The translations under genes were made by a program, and so were the position numbers. A stretch of DNA of 7,023 nt from Bacillota bacterium (GTDB lineage: Bacteria > Bacillota > Clostridia > Christensenellales > Aristaeellaceae). This document shows positions 1-6,721 of this stretch, piece by piece; within the stretch, counting starts at the first letter, position 1, and each line of letters starts with the position of its first letter. Under the pieces are notes generated by a model. The model did not search any database, was not told where the DNA came from, and worked only from the letters and a program-made list of their open reading frames with translations. Where the stretch lies: the NCBI GenBank assembly GCA_023458835.1, contig JAEWWY010000509.1:1-7023 (forward strand). Reading direction: 5' to 3'.

Positions 1-1
1 G

Positions 2-865
2 CCCATGATCACCTCCTGCTCGCCCGGCTGGATCAAGTATTGCGAGCACTATTATCCGGATTTCATCCCCAACCTGTCCTCCTGCAAATCCCCCCATGAG
101 ATGCTGGGCGCCGTGGTAAAGACCTACTATGCCAAGAAGGCCGGGATAGATGCCGGGGATATCGCCGTAGTATCCGTCATGCCCTGCACTGCCAAAAAGT
201 TTGAGGCCGACAGGCCGGAGCTCTCCGCCGCCGGATATCCGGACGTGGACGCGGTGATCACCACAAGGGAATTGGCCAAAATGATCAAGGAGGCCGGCAT
301 TGATTTTGTCAGCCTTCCGGACGGGGAATTTGACGACCTGCTGGGCGAAAGCACCGGGGCCGGCGTCATCTTTGGCGCCACCGGCGGCGTGATGGAAGCA
401 GCGCTGCGCACCGCCTATGAGGTGGTCACCGGCAAGGAATTGCCCAAAGTGGAGTTTGAACAGGTCCGGGGCCTTGTGGGCGTGAAGGAAGCCACCATCC
501 AGGTGGGGGAAGTTTCCTTAAGCGTGGCCGTAGCCCACGGCACCGCCAATGCAGCTAAGGTATTGGAGAGCGTGCGCAGCGGCGAAAAGGAATATCATTT
601 CATTGAAGTCATGGGCTGCCCGGGCGGCTGCGTTACCGGCGGCGGCCAGCCTATCGTGTCCGCGCAAAAGCGCATGGACGTGAATCCCGGCGCGCTGCGC
701 GCCGCCGCTCTGTATGGCGAGGATAAGGACAAGCCCCTGCGCAAGAGCCATGAGAACAAGGACGTCCAAAGGCTGTACGAGGAGTTTTTGGAAAAGCCCA
801 ACAGCCACAAGGCGCATGAGATCCTGCATACCCACTATCAGGCAAGGCCCAAATACAGCCGCTGA
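2..865 (+). CDS. [FeFe] hydrogenase catalytic subunit, H-cluster domain (5' truncated)
   Basis: This is the C-terminal 287 residues of an iron-only hydrogenase that makes or consumes H2 in the cytoplasm. The N-terminal part, normally carrying ferredoxin-like FeS domains, lies off the left edge. The ATG at 5 is internal, because the reading frame is open to the edge and the protein is already inside the first H-cluster motif. Numbering from that Met, motif L1 reads TSCSPGW (residues 3-9), L2 MPCTAKKFE (59-67) and L3 runs from Glu201 to Gly214 with Cys205 and Cys209. The C-terminal small-subunit-type region ends normally near residue 286. The stretch aligns without gaps to residues 294-355 of Clostridium pasteurianus CpI as I recall it, and closely after that. 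L1 has Ser where most family members have the second Cys. NADH-linked or bifurcating partners (HydB/HydC) would be expected upstream but cannot be seen, so no symbol is given. Confidence 0.95.
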   Translation, partial: PMITSCSPGWIKYCEHYYPDFIPNLSSCKSPHEMLGAVVKTYYAKKAGIDAGDIAVVSVMPCTAKKFEADRPELSAAGYPDVDAVITTRELAKMIKEAGIDFVSLPDGEFDDLLGESTGAGVIFGATGGVMEAALRTAYEVVTGKELPKVEFEQVRGLVGVKEATIQVGEVSLSVAVAHGTANAAKVLESVRSGEKEYHFIEVMGCPGGCVTGGGQPIVSAQKRMDVNPGALRAAALYGEDKDKPLRKSHENKDVQRLYEEFLEKPNSHKAHEILHTHYQARPKYSR

Positions 866-876
866 TATGTGCGTGT

Positions 877-915
877 AAAAGGAGCGGCCCCGGAATCCGG
901 GAGCCGCTCCTTTTT
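877..915. terminator. Bidirectional intrinsic terminator between convergent genes
   Basis: GGAGCGGC (881-888) pairs with GCCGCTCC (903-910). An inner CCCGG/CCGGG stem (889-893 with 897-901) closes on an AAT loop, with one bulged A at 902. TTTTT follows at 911-915 on the plus strand and AAAA precedes at 877-880, giving a U-tract on the minus strand too. It begins 15 bases after the hydrogenase stop and ends 15 bases before the protease stop, so it can serve both converging genes. Confidence 0.93.
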
Positions 916-929
916 ATGCAGCGCTGCGC

Positions 930-2405
930 CTATTTTACCTCGAACTTGCCATAGGCCGCCATCTGGCCGTCAAAATACAGCTCAAGCCAATAGTTGCCCG
1001 TTTGGAATGTCTGCTGATCCTTCAAATACTCTTGAAGCAGGGAATCCATGCGGAAGGAATAATCGAAATGCGAAAAATCTGCCGGAATGTCGCCTGTGCC
1101 CCATCGGGTATATACGCTTCCATCGGGGGCATACAAGGCCAGGACAAAGGGGAAATGCGTGGCTTCCCCCGATTCCTTGATGGAACAGGTGAGGAAAAAT
1201 ACATAACTTCTCGTGTCGCCCGCCTTCATTAAATCGTACGGAGCACTTTCGGATGCGTCGTTCCGCTCCGTGCCGTCATCGAACACATCCGCGTCTATAT
1301 CTATCCAATAGACGGCGGCTTCCTCCGTCAGATAATCCCTTTTGTTGTAAAGGCCCTTGGATGGGATTTGCAAGGAAGTTGTATAGGGGCTGTACAAGCC
1401 CACGGGCTGCAAGGTGAAATCATAATAGAGGCCGGGGATCAGGCCATTGATATCCAGTGAAAACGATTCGGTGGTATAGGTAAGCGTATGATCCCACAAG
1501 GAAGAAGCACATGTAACGATGAAGGAAGATGCCTTTGTTTTCACTTCCGGCCAGCTTAAGCGTACCGTCCCGTCCCTCAGCAAGGCCGCGGTCAGAATCC
1601 CGCCTCCGCCCGCTGTTGCCGCATCGGCAGGATGCGGGGTGGCGGTGGGTGCAGGCGTGGGCAAATCTTTACTGCCTTCCTGCCATAGCGACCCGAGGAA
1701 AATGCTTTGGGGCAGCGGATTGGCATAAAGTTCGGCTGCATAATGAATAGGGATGGCCATGTTCAGGTTTTGCCCGGCGGCAAAGGTGGCATAGGTGATA
1801 CCGATCACCTGGCCGCTGTTGTTAAGCAGTGCACCGCCGCTGCTGCCATGGGATATGGGGGCGGTAAACTGGTACTCGGTCATCCCGATATCGTTCCGGA
1901 CCGCGCTGATATTGCCCAGGGATACGGTGTTTGTAAGGCCCTCGGGGCTTCCTATGGCTACCACCGGCTCCCCGCGAAAGACCCTGGTTTCATTGGAGGC
2001 CAACTCCAGAGGCTTCAAGTCCGTGGGGGAAAGGAACTTCAAAATGGCGATGTCTTTTTCCTTGCTGTATGCCAGAACCTCGTACAGATAATAATATTCG
2101 CCCGCATCGCTCAGCGCGGCAATGGAATCCGCATTCTCAATTACATGGAAATTGGTGATCAGCGTCTTGTTGTTATAGGCCACAAACCCGCTTCCGGAAG
2201 CAATAAACGCGTTGTCCGCATCGTATACTTCCAACATCAGCACGGATTTGGCCGCATTGTCGATGGCCTGGTAATCCTTTTGGAATCCTTCGGCGCCGGC
2301 CATGCAAGGAGGCAGCATCGATATCAGGGCAAACAGGAGCAGCCCGGTCAAAAGGATGACCAGGCGGCTTGATATATCTTGTTCCGCTGTTGACGCCCTT
2401 TTCAT
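930..2405 (-). CDS. Exported trypsin/HtrA-like serine protease with Fn3-like C-terminal region
   Basis: This 491-residue protein has a hydrophobic segment at about 16-32 and a possible signal peptidase site near Ala-Gly-Ala (35-38), so it is probably secreted or surface-anchored. The peptidase domain (about 45-235) shows the catalytic triad of the S1C/HtrA type: His87 in NFHVIEN, Asp118 in KDIAILKF and Ser189 in GSSGGAL, with DegP-like spacing. There is no PDZ domain. A Pro/Thr/Ala then Gly-rich linker (243-269) leads to a fibronectin-III-like region (about 269-336, Trp285 and Tyr327 in the expected strands) and a 135-residue C-terminal region I do not recognise. The start at 2405 is preferred over the upstream ATG at 2447: AGGG lies 7 bases before it, while 2447 is only about 10 bases from the predicted transcription start and lacks an SD. 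The substrate is unknown. Confidence 0.87.
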   Translation of the reverse strand: MKRASTAEQDISSRLVILLTGLLLFALISMLPPCMAGAEGFQKDYQAIDNAAKSVLMLEVYDADNAFIASGSGFVAYNNKTLITNFHVIENADSIAALSDAGEYYYLYEVLAYSKEKDIAILKFLSPTDLKPLELASNETRVFRGEPVVAIGSPEGLTNTVSLGNISAVRNDIGMTEYQFTAPISHGSSGGALLNNSGQVIGITYATFAAGQNLNMAIPIHYAAELYANPLPQSIFLGSLWQEGSKDLPTPAPTATPHPADAATAGGGGILTAALLRDGTVRLSWPEVKTKASSFIVTCASSLWDHTLTYTTESFSLDINGLIPGLYYDFTLQPVGLYSPYTTSLQIPSKGLYNKRDYLTEEAAVYWIDIDADVFDDGTERNDASESAPYDLMKAGDTRSYVFFLTCSIKESGEATHFPFVLALYAPDGSVYTRWGTGDIPADFSHFDYSFRMDSLLQEYLKDQQTFQTGNYWLELYFDGQMAAYGKFEVK

Positions 2406-2463
2406 TTTGCATCCCTGCTTCCCTATATTCGCAGAGCAAACAATCATGGCAGGTTTTGTTTTC

Positions 2464-2492
2464 AGTATACCATCCTATGAAAGGAATGGCAA
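2464..2492 (-). promoter_or_regulatory. Sigma-A promoter of the serine protease gene
   Basis: On the minus strand TTGCCA (2492-2487) is followed after exactly 17 bases by TATACT (2469-2464). Predicted transcription start is near 2457, giving a 5' UTR of about 52 bases to the ATG at 2405. This placement argues against the ATG at 2447 as the start. Confidence 0.75.
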
Positions 2493-2529
2493 TTGATTCT
2501 TGCAGGATGCGATAAAAACGGCTCCTGGA

Positions 2530-3723
2530 TTACTTTTTTTGAGCGTTTTTTCCGGAAGAAAGAATGGTGTGTATCAGATCGCGGTTGACCATGGCCAGAT
2601 GGCCACGCCTTGCTTCGCTGGCGCCGTTATTCAGGAAAACAAAACCGTTTCCGGTGGATTCCTCATAAAATACACCTTCCGCCGCGCCGTAGGCGAAGCC
2701 CTGGTGCCCGTACAAGCGGCCTGTATTAAGGCTGGGATCCTCCATAGCCATCATCCCCAGGCAATGCCTGGCATGGGGAGCACTTTTGTCATAGGAAGCA
2801 ACGGGTCCCTGCATTTGCAAGATGCTTTCCCCGGATAAAAGCGGGCTGCCGCCCCTTATCATCATGCATACAAATTTCCCCAGGGAAGCGGCGTCAGCGA
2901 ACAGGTTGCCCGCTGCCGCAAGGTAGTGGTGTTCAGGGGAAGGCGATCTTAAATCATCGGCCGAAACAAGCCGCTTTTCCGCATCAAACAAGGGCGATCC
3001 GTCCCCGGCGGGCAACACACGGTAAATATGCGCCGCCTGCTTTATATCCGGCAGATTTTTCAGCGTATAGGTACACTTCATGCCAAGCGGCTCAAACACC
3101 GTTTCCCGCATCAAATCTTCCAGGCTGCGGCCGGCGGCGCTTTCCATTACGCTGCCTGCCATGCCTGCGGCCAGATTGCTGTAACGAAACGCCGCGCCAG
3201 GGGGTGCATTCAAATAATTCCGGGGATCTGCCACAAGGGAGGAAAGGGGAACGGGGGAGCGAAGCGCCTGGCCGTAGCCGGGTCCGTCCCACAGGCTGGA
3301 TGTATGGGACAAAAGATGCTTTACAAGGATGGGCACATCCTGAAACCTTGGATTCCGCACAGGAAAAGGCAAATATGCTTCCACGGGCGCGTGAAGGTCA
3401 AGCATCCCCTTTTCACAAAGCATCATGAGGCCGGCTGCCGTGACCATTTTGCTGATGGAGGCGGCCCGGAAAACGGTATCCGCCGTTACCTTTTCATCCG
3501 GAAGCCGGGCATAGCCATAGGTTACCAGCGGGCCCATGGAGCCGTTTCTGATTATCTGCAAACAACCGCCCACCACATGGCGGCGGCGGAAGATGGTTTC
3601 AAGCTGCCGCAGTTCTTTTTCTTCCATGGGCGTATCGCCGCTTTTCGCATACCCCTTGACGCGCCTGCCCCAAAAAGGCAATGCCAGCCGGTACAGGCTG
3701 TTTTTCCAGGCGATGACCGGCAT
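2530..3723 (-). CDS. Serine hydrolase, class C beta-lactamase / penicillin-binding-protein fold
   Basis: This 397-residue protein belongs to the broad beta-lactamase-like serine hydrolase family (class C lactamases, DD-peptidases, EstB-like esterases). The three active-site elements are visible: SISK (Ser89 nucleophile, Lys92), YSN (Tyr181-Asn183) and HQG (340-342) at the KTG position. The Gly-His-Gln-Gly form is typical of the esterase/peptidase-like members rather than true lactamases, so the substrate is open and resistance should not be assumed. No signal peptide or membrane segment is evident at the N-terminus, which is basic and moderately amphipathic up to residue 30, so a cytoplasmic location is inferred. 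The start is fixed by AAGGAGG 7 bases upstream. It is the third gene after lgt and pncB, 27 bases from the pncB stop, so probably co-transcribed. Confidence 0.9.
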   Translation of the reverse strand: MPVIAWKNSLYRLALPFWGRRVKGYAKSGDTPMEEKELRQLETIFRRRHVVGGCLQIIRNGSMGPLVTYGYARLPDEKVTADTVFRAASISKMVTAAGLMMLCEKGMLDLHAPVEAYLPFPVRNPRFQDVPILVKHLLSHTSSLWDGPGYGQALRSPVPLSSLVADPRNYLNAPPGAAFRYSNLAAGMAGSVMESAAGRSLEDLMRETVFEPLGMKCTYTLKNLPDIKQAAHIYRVLPAGDGSPLFDAEKRLVSADDLRSPSPEHHYLAAAGNLFADAASLGKFVCMMIRGGSPLLSGESILQMQGPVASYDKSAPHARHCLGMMAMEDPSLNTGRLYGHQGFAYGAAEGVFYEESTGNGFVFLNNGASEARRGHLAMVNRDLIHTILSSGKNAQKK

Positions 3724-3730
3724 GGCAGCG

Positions 3731-3737
3731 CCTCCTT
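3731..3737 (-). promoter_or_regulatory. Ribosome binding site of the serine hydrolase
   Basis: A full AAGGAGG on the minus strand with a 7-base spacer to the ATG at 3723. It selects this start over the later Met33. Confidence 0.9.
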
Positions 3738-3750
3738 CTTTCCTTTGAAT

Positions 3751-5187
3751 TTACTCCGGACTGCTGCTGGCGGATAACAATCGCTGCTTCAAGTCATACA
3801 GCGGTTGGCTCAGGTCCACCTTGTAACGATGGGGGGATTGAAGGCGCTTGTATTCGCCCCAGAAGGAATCAAGCTCCCGGGCGGCATTGGCCTGTATGTC
3901 AAGCAGGCCGGGGAATTTATACACGAGCTCACCCGAAGAAAAGACGGGCACCAGCAGGGGCCGCAGGATATAGTCCGTAACAGTCATGGTCTTCCATGTG
4001 TTTTCCGGGTCAAACAGCCGCAAGGGCTTTGATGCGTCGTAGCGTTCTTCTTCCAATGCGATCAAATCGGCCACCGCTTTTTTCGATTGCCCGTCATAGA
4101 CGCGGTAGAGCACCTTCAGGCCGGGATTGGTAATTTTCTGCGGGTTTTCAGAGATCTTGATCCGGGGATAAAGAACGCCGCCCACCTCTTCCGCCGCCAG
4201 CTTGTATACGCCGCCCAGGGCAGGATTATCCTGGCTTGTGATGAGCCTGGTGCCTACGCCCCATACGTCGATCTGTGCGCCCTGGGCTTTTAGATTCCAG
4301 ATCACATCCTCGTCCAGATCACCGCTGGCAAAAATCTTTGTATTGGGGAAACCCGCATCGTCCAGCATCTTCCGGGCTGTACGGCTCAAATACGTCAAAT
4401 CGCCGCTGTCCAGGCGGATGCCCACCGGCTCACAGCCCTTTGCCCGCAGTTCCTGGAAGACGGCAATGGCATTGGGAACGCCGCTGCGCAGCGTATCATA
4501 CGTGTCCACCAACAGCATGCAACTGTCGGGGAAGGTCTCGGCGTAGGCACGGAAGGCTTCCAGTTCGCTGCCAAAGGACATCACCCAGCTATGGGCGTGG
4601 GTACCCTTGACGGGAATGCCGAAAAGCTGGCCGGTCAATACGTTGCTGGTGGCGCTGCATCCGCCGATGATAGCGGCGCGGGCGCCGTAAATGCCCGCAT
4701 CAGGCCCTTGGGCACGGCGCAACCCGAATTCCAGAACGCTGCCGCCTTGGGCCGCCTGACAAACCCTGGCCGCCTTGGTGGCAATCAGCGTCTGATGGTT
4801 GATGATGTTCAGCAGCGCCGTTTCAATAAACTGCGCTTCCATGATAGGCGCATATACCCGAACGATAGGTTCATCCGGAAAAACGACGGTGCCTTCCGGC
4901 ACGGCATACAGATCTCCTGTAAAGCGAAGATGGGACAATTCCTGCAAAAACGGCTCGTCAAACAGCTTCAGGGAGCGCAGATATTGCAGGTCCTCTTCCT
5001 CAAAGGACAGGTTTTGAATATATTCAACAGCCTGTTCCAGCCCCGCGGCGATGGCATGGGAAGTAACGTCGCCCTGCTTGCGGTAATACAGGTCGAACAC
5101 TGCCCTGTTCTTTTGCATGTTGTGCTTCCAGTAGCCATACATCATGGTAAGCTGGTATAAGTCCGTCATCAATGTAAGATTGCGCAT
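3751..5187 (-). CDS. pncB: Nicotinate phosphoribosyltransferase
   Basis: This 478-residue cytoplasmic enzyme converts nicotinate and PRPP to nicotinate mononucleotide with ATP use, the first step of the Preiss-Handler NAD salvage route. The N-terminus LTLMTDLYQLTMMYGYW is characteristic of the family. Further motifs are EFGLRRAQGPDAG (153-165), GTHAHSWV (195-202, His199 being the expected phosphorylated histidine), VDTYDT (227-232), IRLDSGDL (257-264), FASGDLDE (286-293) and GVGTRL (310-315). The length fits the Gram-positive form. The start at 5187 is preferred over the in-frame ATG at 5220, because AGGAGG lies 7 bases upstream and the family N-terminus begins right after it. The ATG at 5220 overlaps the lgt stop as TAATG, so a coupled longer form is possible but less likely. 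It is the second gene of the lgt operon, 32 bases from the lgt stop. Confidence 0.96.
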   Translation of the reverse strand: MRNLTLMTDLYQLTMMYGYWKHNMQKNRAVFDLYYRKQGDVTSHAIAAGLEQAVEYIQNLSFEEEDLQYLRSLKLFDEPFLQELSHLRFTGDLYAVPEGTVVFPDEPIVRVYAPIMEAQFIETALLNIINHQTLIATKAARVCQAAQGGSVLEFGLRRAQGPDAGIYGARAAIIGGCSATSNVLTGQLFGIPVKGTHAHSWVMSFGSELEAFRAYAETFPDSCMLLVDTYDTLRSGVPNAIAVFQELRAKGCEPVGIRLDSGDLTYLSRTARKMLDDAGFPNTKIFASGDLDEDVIWNLKAQGAQIDVWGVGTRLITSQDNPALGGVYKLAAEEVGGVLYPRIKISENPQKITNPGLKVLYRVYDGQSKKAVADLIALEEERYDASKPLRLFDPENTWKTMTVTDYILRPLLVPVFSSGELVYKFPGLLDIQANAARELDSFWGEYKRLQSPHRYKVDLSQPLYDLKQRLLSASSSPE

Positions 5188-5194
5188 AAGAGGT

Positions 5195-5200
5195 CCTCCT
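5195..5200 (-). promoter_or_regulatory. Ribosome binding site deciding the pncB start
   Basis: AGGAGG on the minus strand with a 7-base spacer to the ATG at 5187. It lies inside the 11-codon extension that the alternative ATG at 5220 would add, favouring the shorter protein. Confidence 0.88.
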
Positions 5201-5219
5201 GTGTAAAAATAGGAATCCA

Positions 5220-6326
5220 TTACATAAGGGAAGAGGCCGGATAGATTGACAGCGCCGCTGCCGGAAAGGATAGGGAAACCAGGGTGATGAAAGCCGTGTG
5301 GGCAAGCAAGCTCCTTTCCATGCCGCTATGGAAGAAGAGGAAGGCAACGATGGCGGCGTTCAAAAGCAAAAACGGGATCGCTGTGCAAAGCTTTTTCTTG
5401 CTTTTTCCGCCCCGGGGCCAAGCAATGCCAAGAGCGCACAGGATCAAAACCAGCATGTTCAGCCATGGCCATATATAGGGCGGCGGGTTTTTCACCGCAT
5501 ATAAAAGATAGAAGGAATGCACCATTAATACGGCCGATGCAACAATAGGAAGCGTTATGGCATTCACTTTTTGCATCCTGAAAGCAAACACCATAACCAC
5601 CACAGCCATGCCCAGGAAGCTCAGCCATTGGGAAACGCGAATGGCCCCGTTCAAGAACATCAGGCTGTCCAGCCGCAGCCCTTCCACCACAGCCCGCCCC
5701 GCGCCATACAGCAAAACGTACCATAGGAACACGTCGCCGCGTCGCGTCATGCGCTTGCGGAAAGCCATCAGCAATGCAAAGCAAGCAAAATCCCATGCCG
5801 ACTCATAAAAAAAAGTGGCCAGGTGCCAGGTGCCGCCCTGAACGCCGGGGATAAGGACTGCAAAGGGGAAAAACTGCCACGCGGGATTCAAAACCGCTTC
5901 CCCATAGGCTTCCATGTTGAAGTAATTGCCCCAGCGGCCCAGCGCTTGGGCCAGCACCACGGAAGGGGCGATCATATCCAGCAGGGTAAGCAAATTGATC
6001 TTTTTGCGCCTGGCATTCAGCCATACCCCGAGAAGGCCGCCAATCAGCGCGCCGTAGATGGCAACACCGCCTTCCCACACATATAGAATGCGTATCAGAT
6101 TGCCTGAAAATTGATCCCAGGCAAAGGCCACATAGTAAAGCCGCGCGCCGGCGATCCCAAGAGGGATGGCCCACAGCGCGCTGTCGATGGCGCTGTCCTT
6201 GGGCAAGCCAAGCCTTTTTTCCTCCCGCCCGCACAAATAAACGCCCAGCGCGATCGCGGTAACAATGATCAGGCTATACCAGGGGACAAGGCCAAAGGCC
6301 AGCCGCCCGGGCTGCGCAGAAACCAT
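5220..6326 (-). CDS. lgt: Prolipoprotein diacylglyceryl transferase with extra C-terminal membrane region
   Basis: Lgt is the integral membrane enzyme that moves diacylglyceryl from phosphatidylglycerol to the lipobox cysteine of prolipoproteins. This 368-residue protein shows the family marks: GGVAIYGALIGG (86-97), the signature LGRWGNYFNMEAYG (129-142, with Arg131, Asn134, Glu139) and GRAVVEGLRLD (210-220, with Arg211, Glu215, Arg218). About seven membrane segments can be placed, near 12-32, 49-67, 86-103, 111-128, 167-189, 199-213 and 231-249. Family members are usually about 260-290 residues. Here about 118 more residues (251-368) follow, with up to four further hydrophobic segments. The start at 6326 is chosen because AAAGGGGG lies 6 bases upstream. 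In-frame ATGs at 6356 and 6347 fall within or at the start point of the promoter and cannot be translated from its transcript. First gene of the lgt-pncB-hydrolase operon. Confidence 0.95.
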   Translation of the reverse strand: MVSAQPGRLAFGLVPWYSLIIVTAIALGVYLCGREEKRLGLPKDSAIDSALWAIPLGIAGARLYYVAFAWDQFSGNLIRILYVWEGGVAIYGALIGGLLGVWLNARRKKINLLTLLDMIAPSVVLAQALGRWGNYFNMEAYGEAVLNPAWQFFPFAVLIPGVQGGTWHLATFFYESAWDFACFALLMAFRKRMTRRGDVFLWYVLLYGAGRAVVEGLRLDSLMFLNGAIRVSQWLSFLGMAVVVMVFAFRMQKVNAITLPIVASAVLMVHSFYLLYAVKNPPPYIWPWLNMLVLILCALGIAWPRGGKSKKKLCTAIPFLLLNAAIVAFLFFHSGMERSLLAHTAFITLVSLSFPAAALSIYPASSLM

Positions 6327-6332
6327 AGGGCG

Positions 6333-6340
6333 CCCCCTTT
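6333..6340 (-). promoter_or_regulatory. Ribosome binding site deciding the lgt start
   Basis: AAAGGGGG on the minus strand with a 6-base spacer to the ATG at 6326. It is the only SD-like site downstream of the predicted transcription start. Confidence 0.78.
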
Positions 6341-6354
6341 CCAGCATTTTCACC

Positions 6355-6383
6355 ATTATATTCTTGCCCTAAATGGCTGTCAA
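6355..6383 (-). promoter_or_regulatory. Perfect consensus sigma-A promoter of the lgt operon
   Basis: On the minus strand TTGACA (6383-6378), exactly 17 bases, then TATAAT (6360-6355). Transcription should start near 6348 and give a short leader of about 22 bases before the ATG at 6326. No operator or attenuator is visible between promoter and gene, so high constitutive expression is inferred. Confidence 0.9.
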
Positions 6384-6472
6384 GCATGCGCGGGATACCA
6401 TATCCACAGGGATTCTGACAATATTTTGGCAAATGCGCAAGGGTTTTTCATTGATGAATTTTCTAAAAATGG

Positions 6473-6501
6473 TTGTCACGCGGCGAAATGTACGCTATAA
6501 T
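6473..6501 (+). promoter_or_regulatory. Sigma-A promoter of the upp leader
   Basis: TTGTCA (6473-6478), 17 bases, TATAAT (6496-6501). Predicted start is a G near 6507-6508, about 220 bases before the upp GTG. It diverges from the lgt promoter, with about 89 bases between the two -35 boxes in which nothing further is recognised. Confidence 0.85.
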
Positions 6502-6507
6502 AGTCGG

Positions 6508-6711
6508 GAACTGAGCGTTGAAGCCATGGAGTTGAGACACATAGTTATACTCAAAAGCATCCTGGATCGTGTGAATTGGAAGAGGATGCCTTTTCATAAA
6601 GGCTGGACTTTTTATTCCTTTTTTCATCTTCCCGTCAATACTCCGCTTCAAGCAGCTTACGCACACTTTATTGCCTGAACACGCAGCCCCATCGGGCCGC
6701 GTGTTTATTAT
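6508..6711 (+). promoter_or_regulatory. Structured upp leader or small RNA candidate
   Basis: About 200 transcribed bases lie between the promoter and a terminator-like hairpin, with no convincing gene. Complementary segments seen by eye: TTGAAGC (6518-6524) with GCTTCAA (6645-6651); GGAGT (6528-6532) with ACTCC (6640-6644); GGAAG (6578-6582) with CTTCC (6628-6632); and a hairpin GCCTTT-TCAT-AAAGGC (6588-6603). Together these nest into one long rod. A competing pair GCATCCT (6557-6563) with AGGATGC (6583-6589) overlaps the inner hairpin, so two alternative folds are possible. No PyrR-type binding sequence or known riboswitch was recognised. It could be an attenuating 5' UTR of upp or a free small RNA; the fold is inferred, not computed. 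Confidence 0.45.
6678..6711 (+). terminator. Terminator-like hairpin just upstream of the upp ribosome binding site
   Basis: AACACGC (6678-6684) pairs with GCGTGTT (6699-6705). After an A-C mismatch, GCCC (6686-6689) pairs with GGGC (6694-6697) around a CATC loop. The T-rich run TTTATTAT (6704-6711) follows on the plus strand only. It ends 4 bases before the upp SD, so it would stop or reduce upp transcription from the promoter at 6473-6501 unless prevented. The U-tract is interrupted by A, so termination may be partial. Confidence 0.6.
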
Positions 6712-6714
6712 GAG

Positions 6715-6721
6715 AAGGAGG
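6715..6721 (+). promoter_or_regulatory. Ribosome binding site of upp
   Basis: A full AAGGAGG with a 7-base spacer to the GTG at 6729. It establishes the non-ATG start. Confidence 0.92.

Noticed and set aside
1707..2372. A 221-codon plus-strand reading frame.
   Set aside because: Antisense to the protease domain with its intact catalytic triad; no SD and no recognised motif.
2499..2530. Possible hairpin after the serine hydrolase stop.
   Set aside because: Only a short CAGGA/TCCTG pairing with a large loop and no following U-tract.
3028..3777. A 249-codon plus-strand reading frame.
   Set aside because: It is antisense to the serine hydrolase, whose motifs and SD are clear. Its translation is low in family-like patterns, as expected of a GC-rich shadow.
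4591..5160. A 189-codon plus-strand reading frame.
   Set aside because: Antisense to pncB, whose family motifs run through the same bases.
5218..5220. Alternative pncB start overlapping the lgt stop (TAATG).
   Set aside because: The strong SD lies downstream of it and the conserved N-terminus begins at the ATG at 5187.
6508..6660. 6S RNA identity for the upp leader.
   Set aside because: The nested pairing is rod-like and the size is similar, but the unpaired region is strongly one-sided and I cannot match the conserved 6S features by eye; left as an unassigned candidate.
6526..6678. A 50-codon plus-strand reading frame in the upp leader (ATG 6526, TGA ending at 6678), also readable as part of a longer frame from 6373.
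   Set aside because: It has no SD, no recognisable protein character, and the longer version crosses the promoter. The stop meeting the hairpin at 6678 made a leader-peptide attenuator worth considering, but there is no informative codon run.
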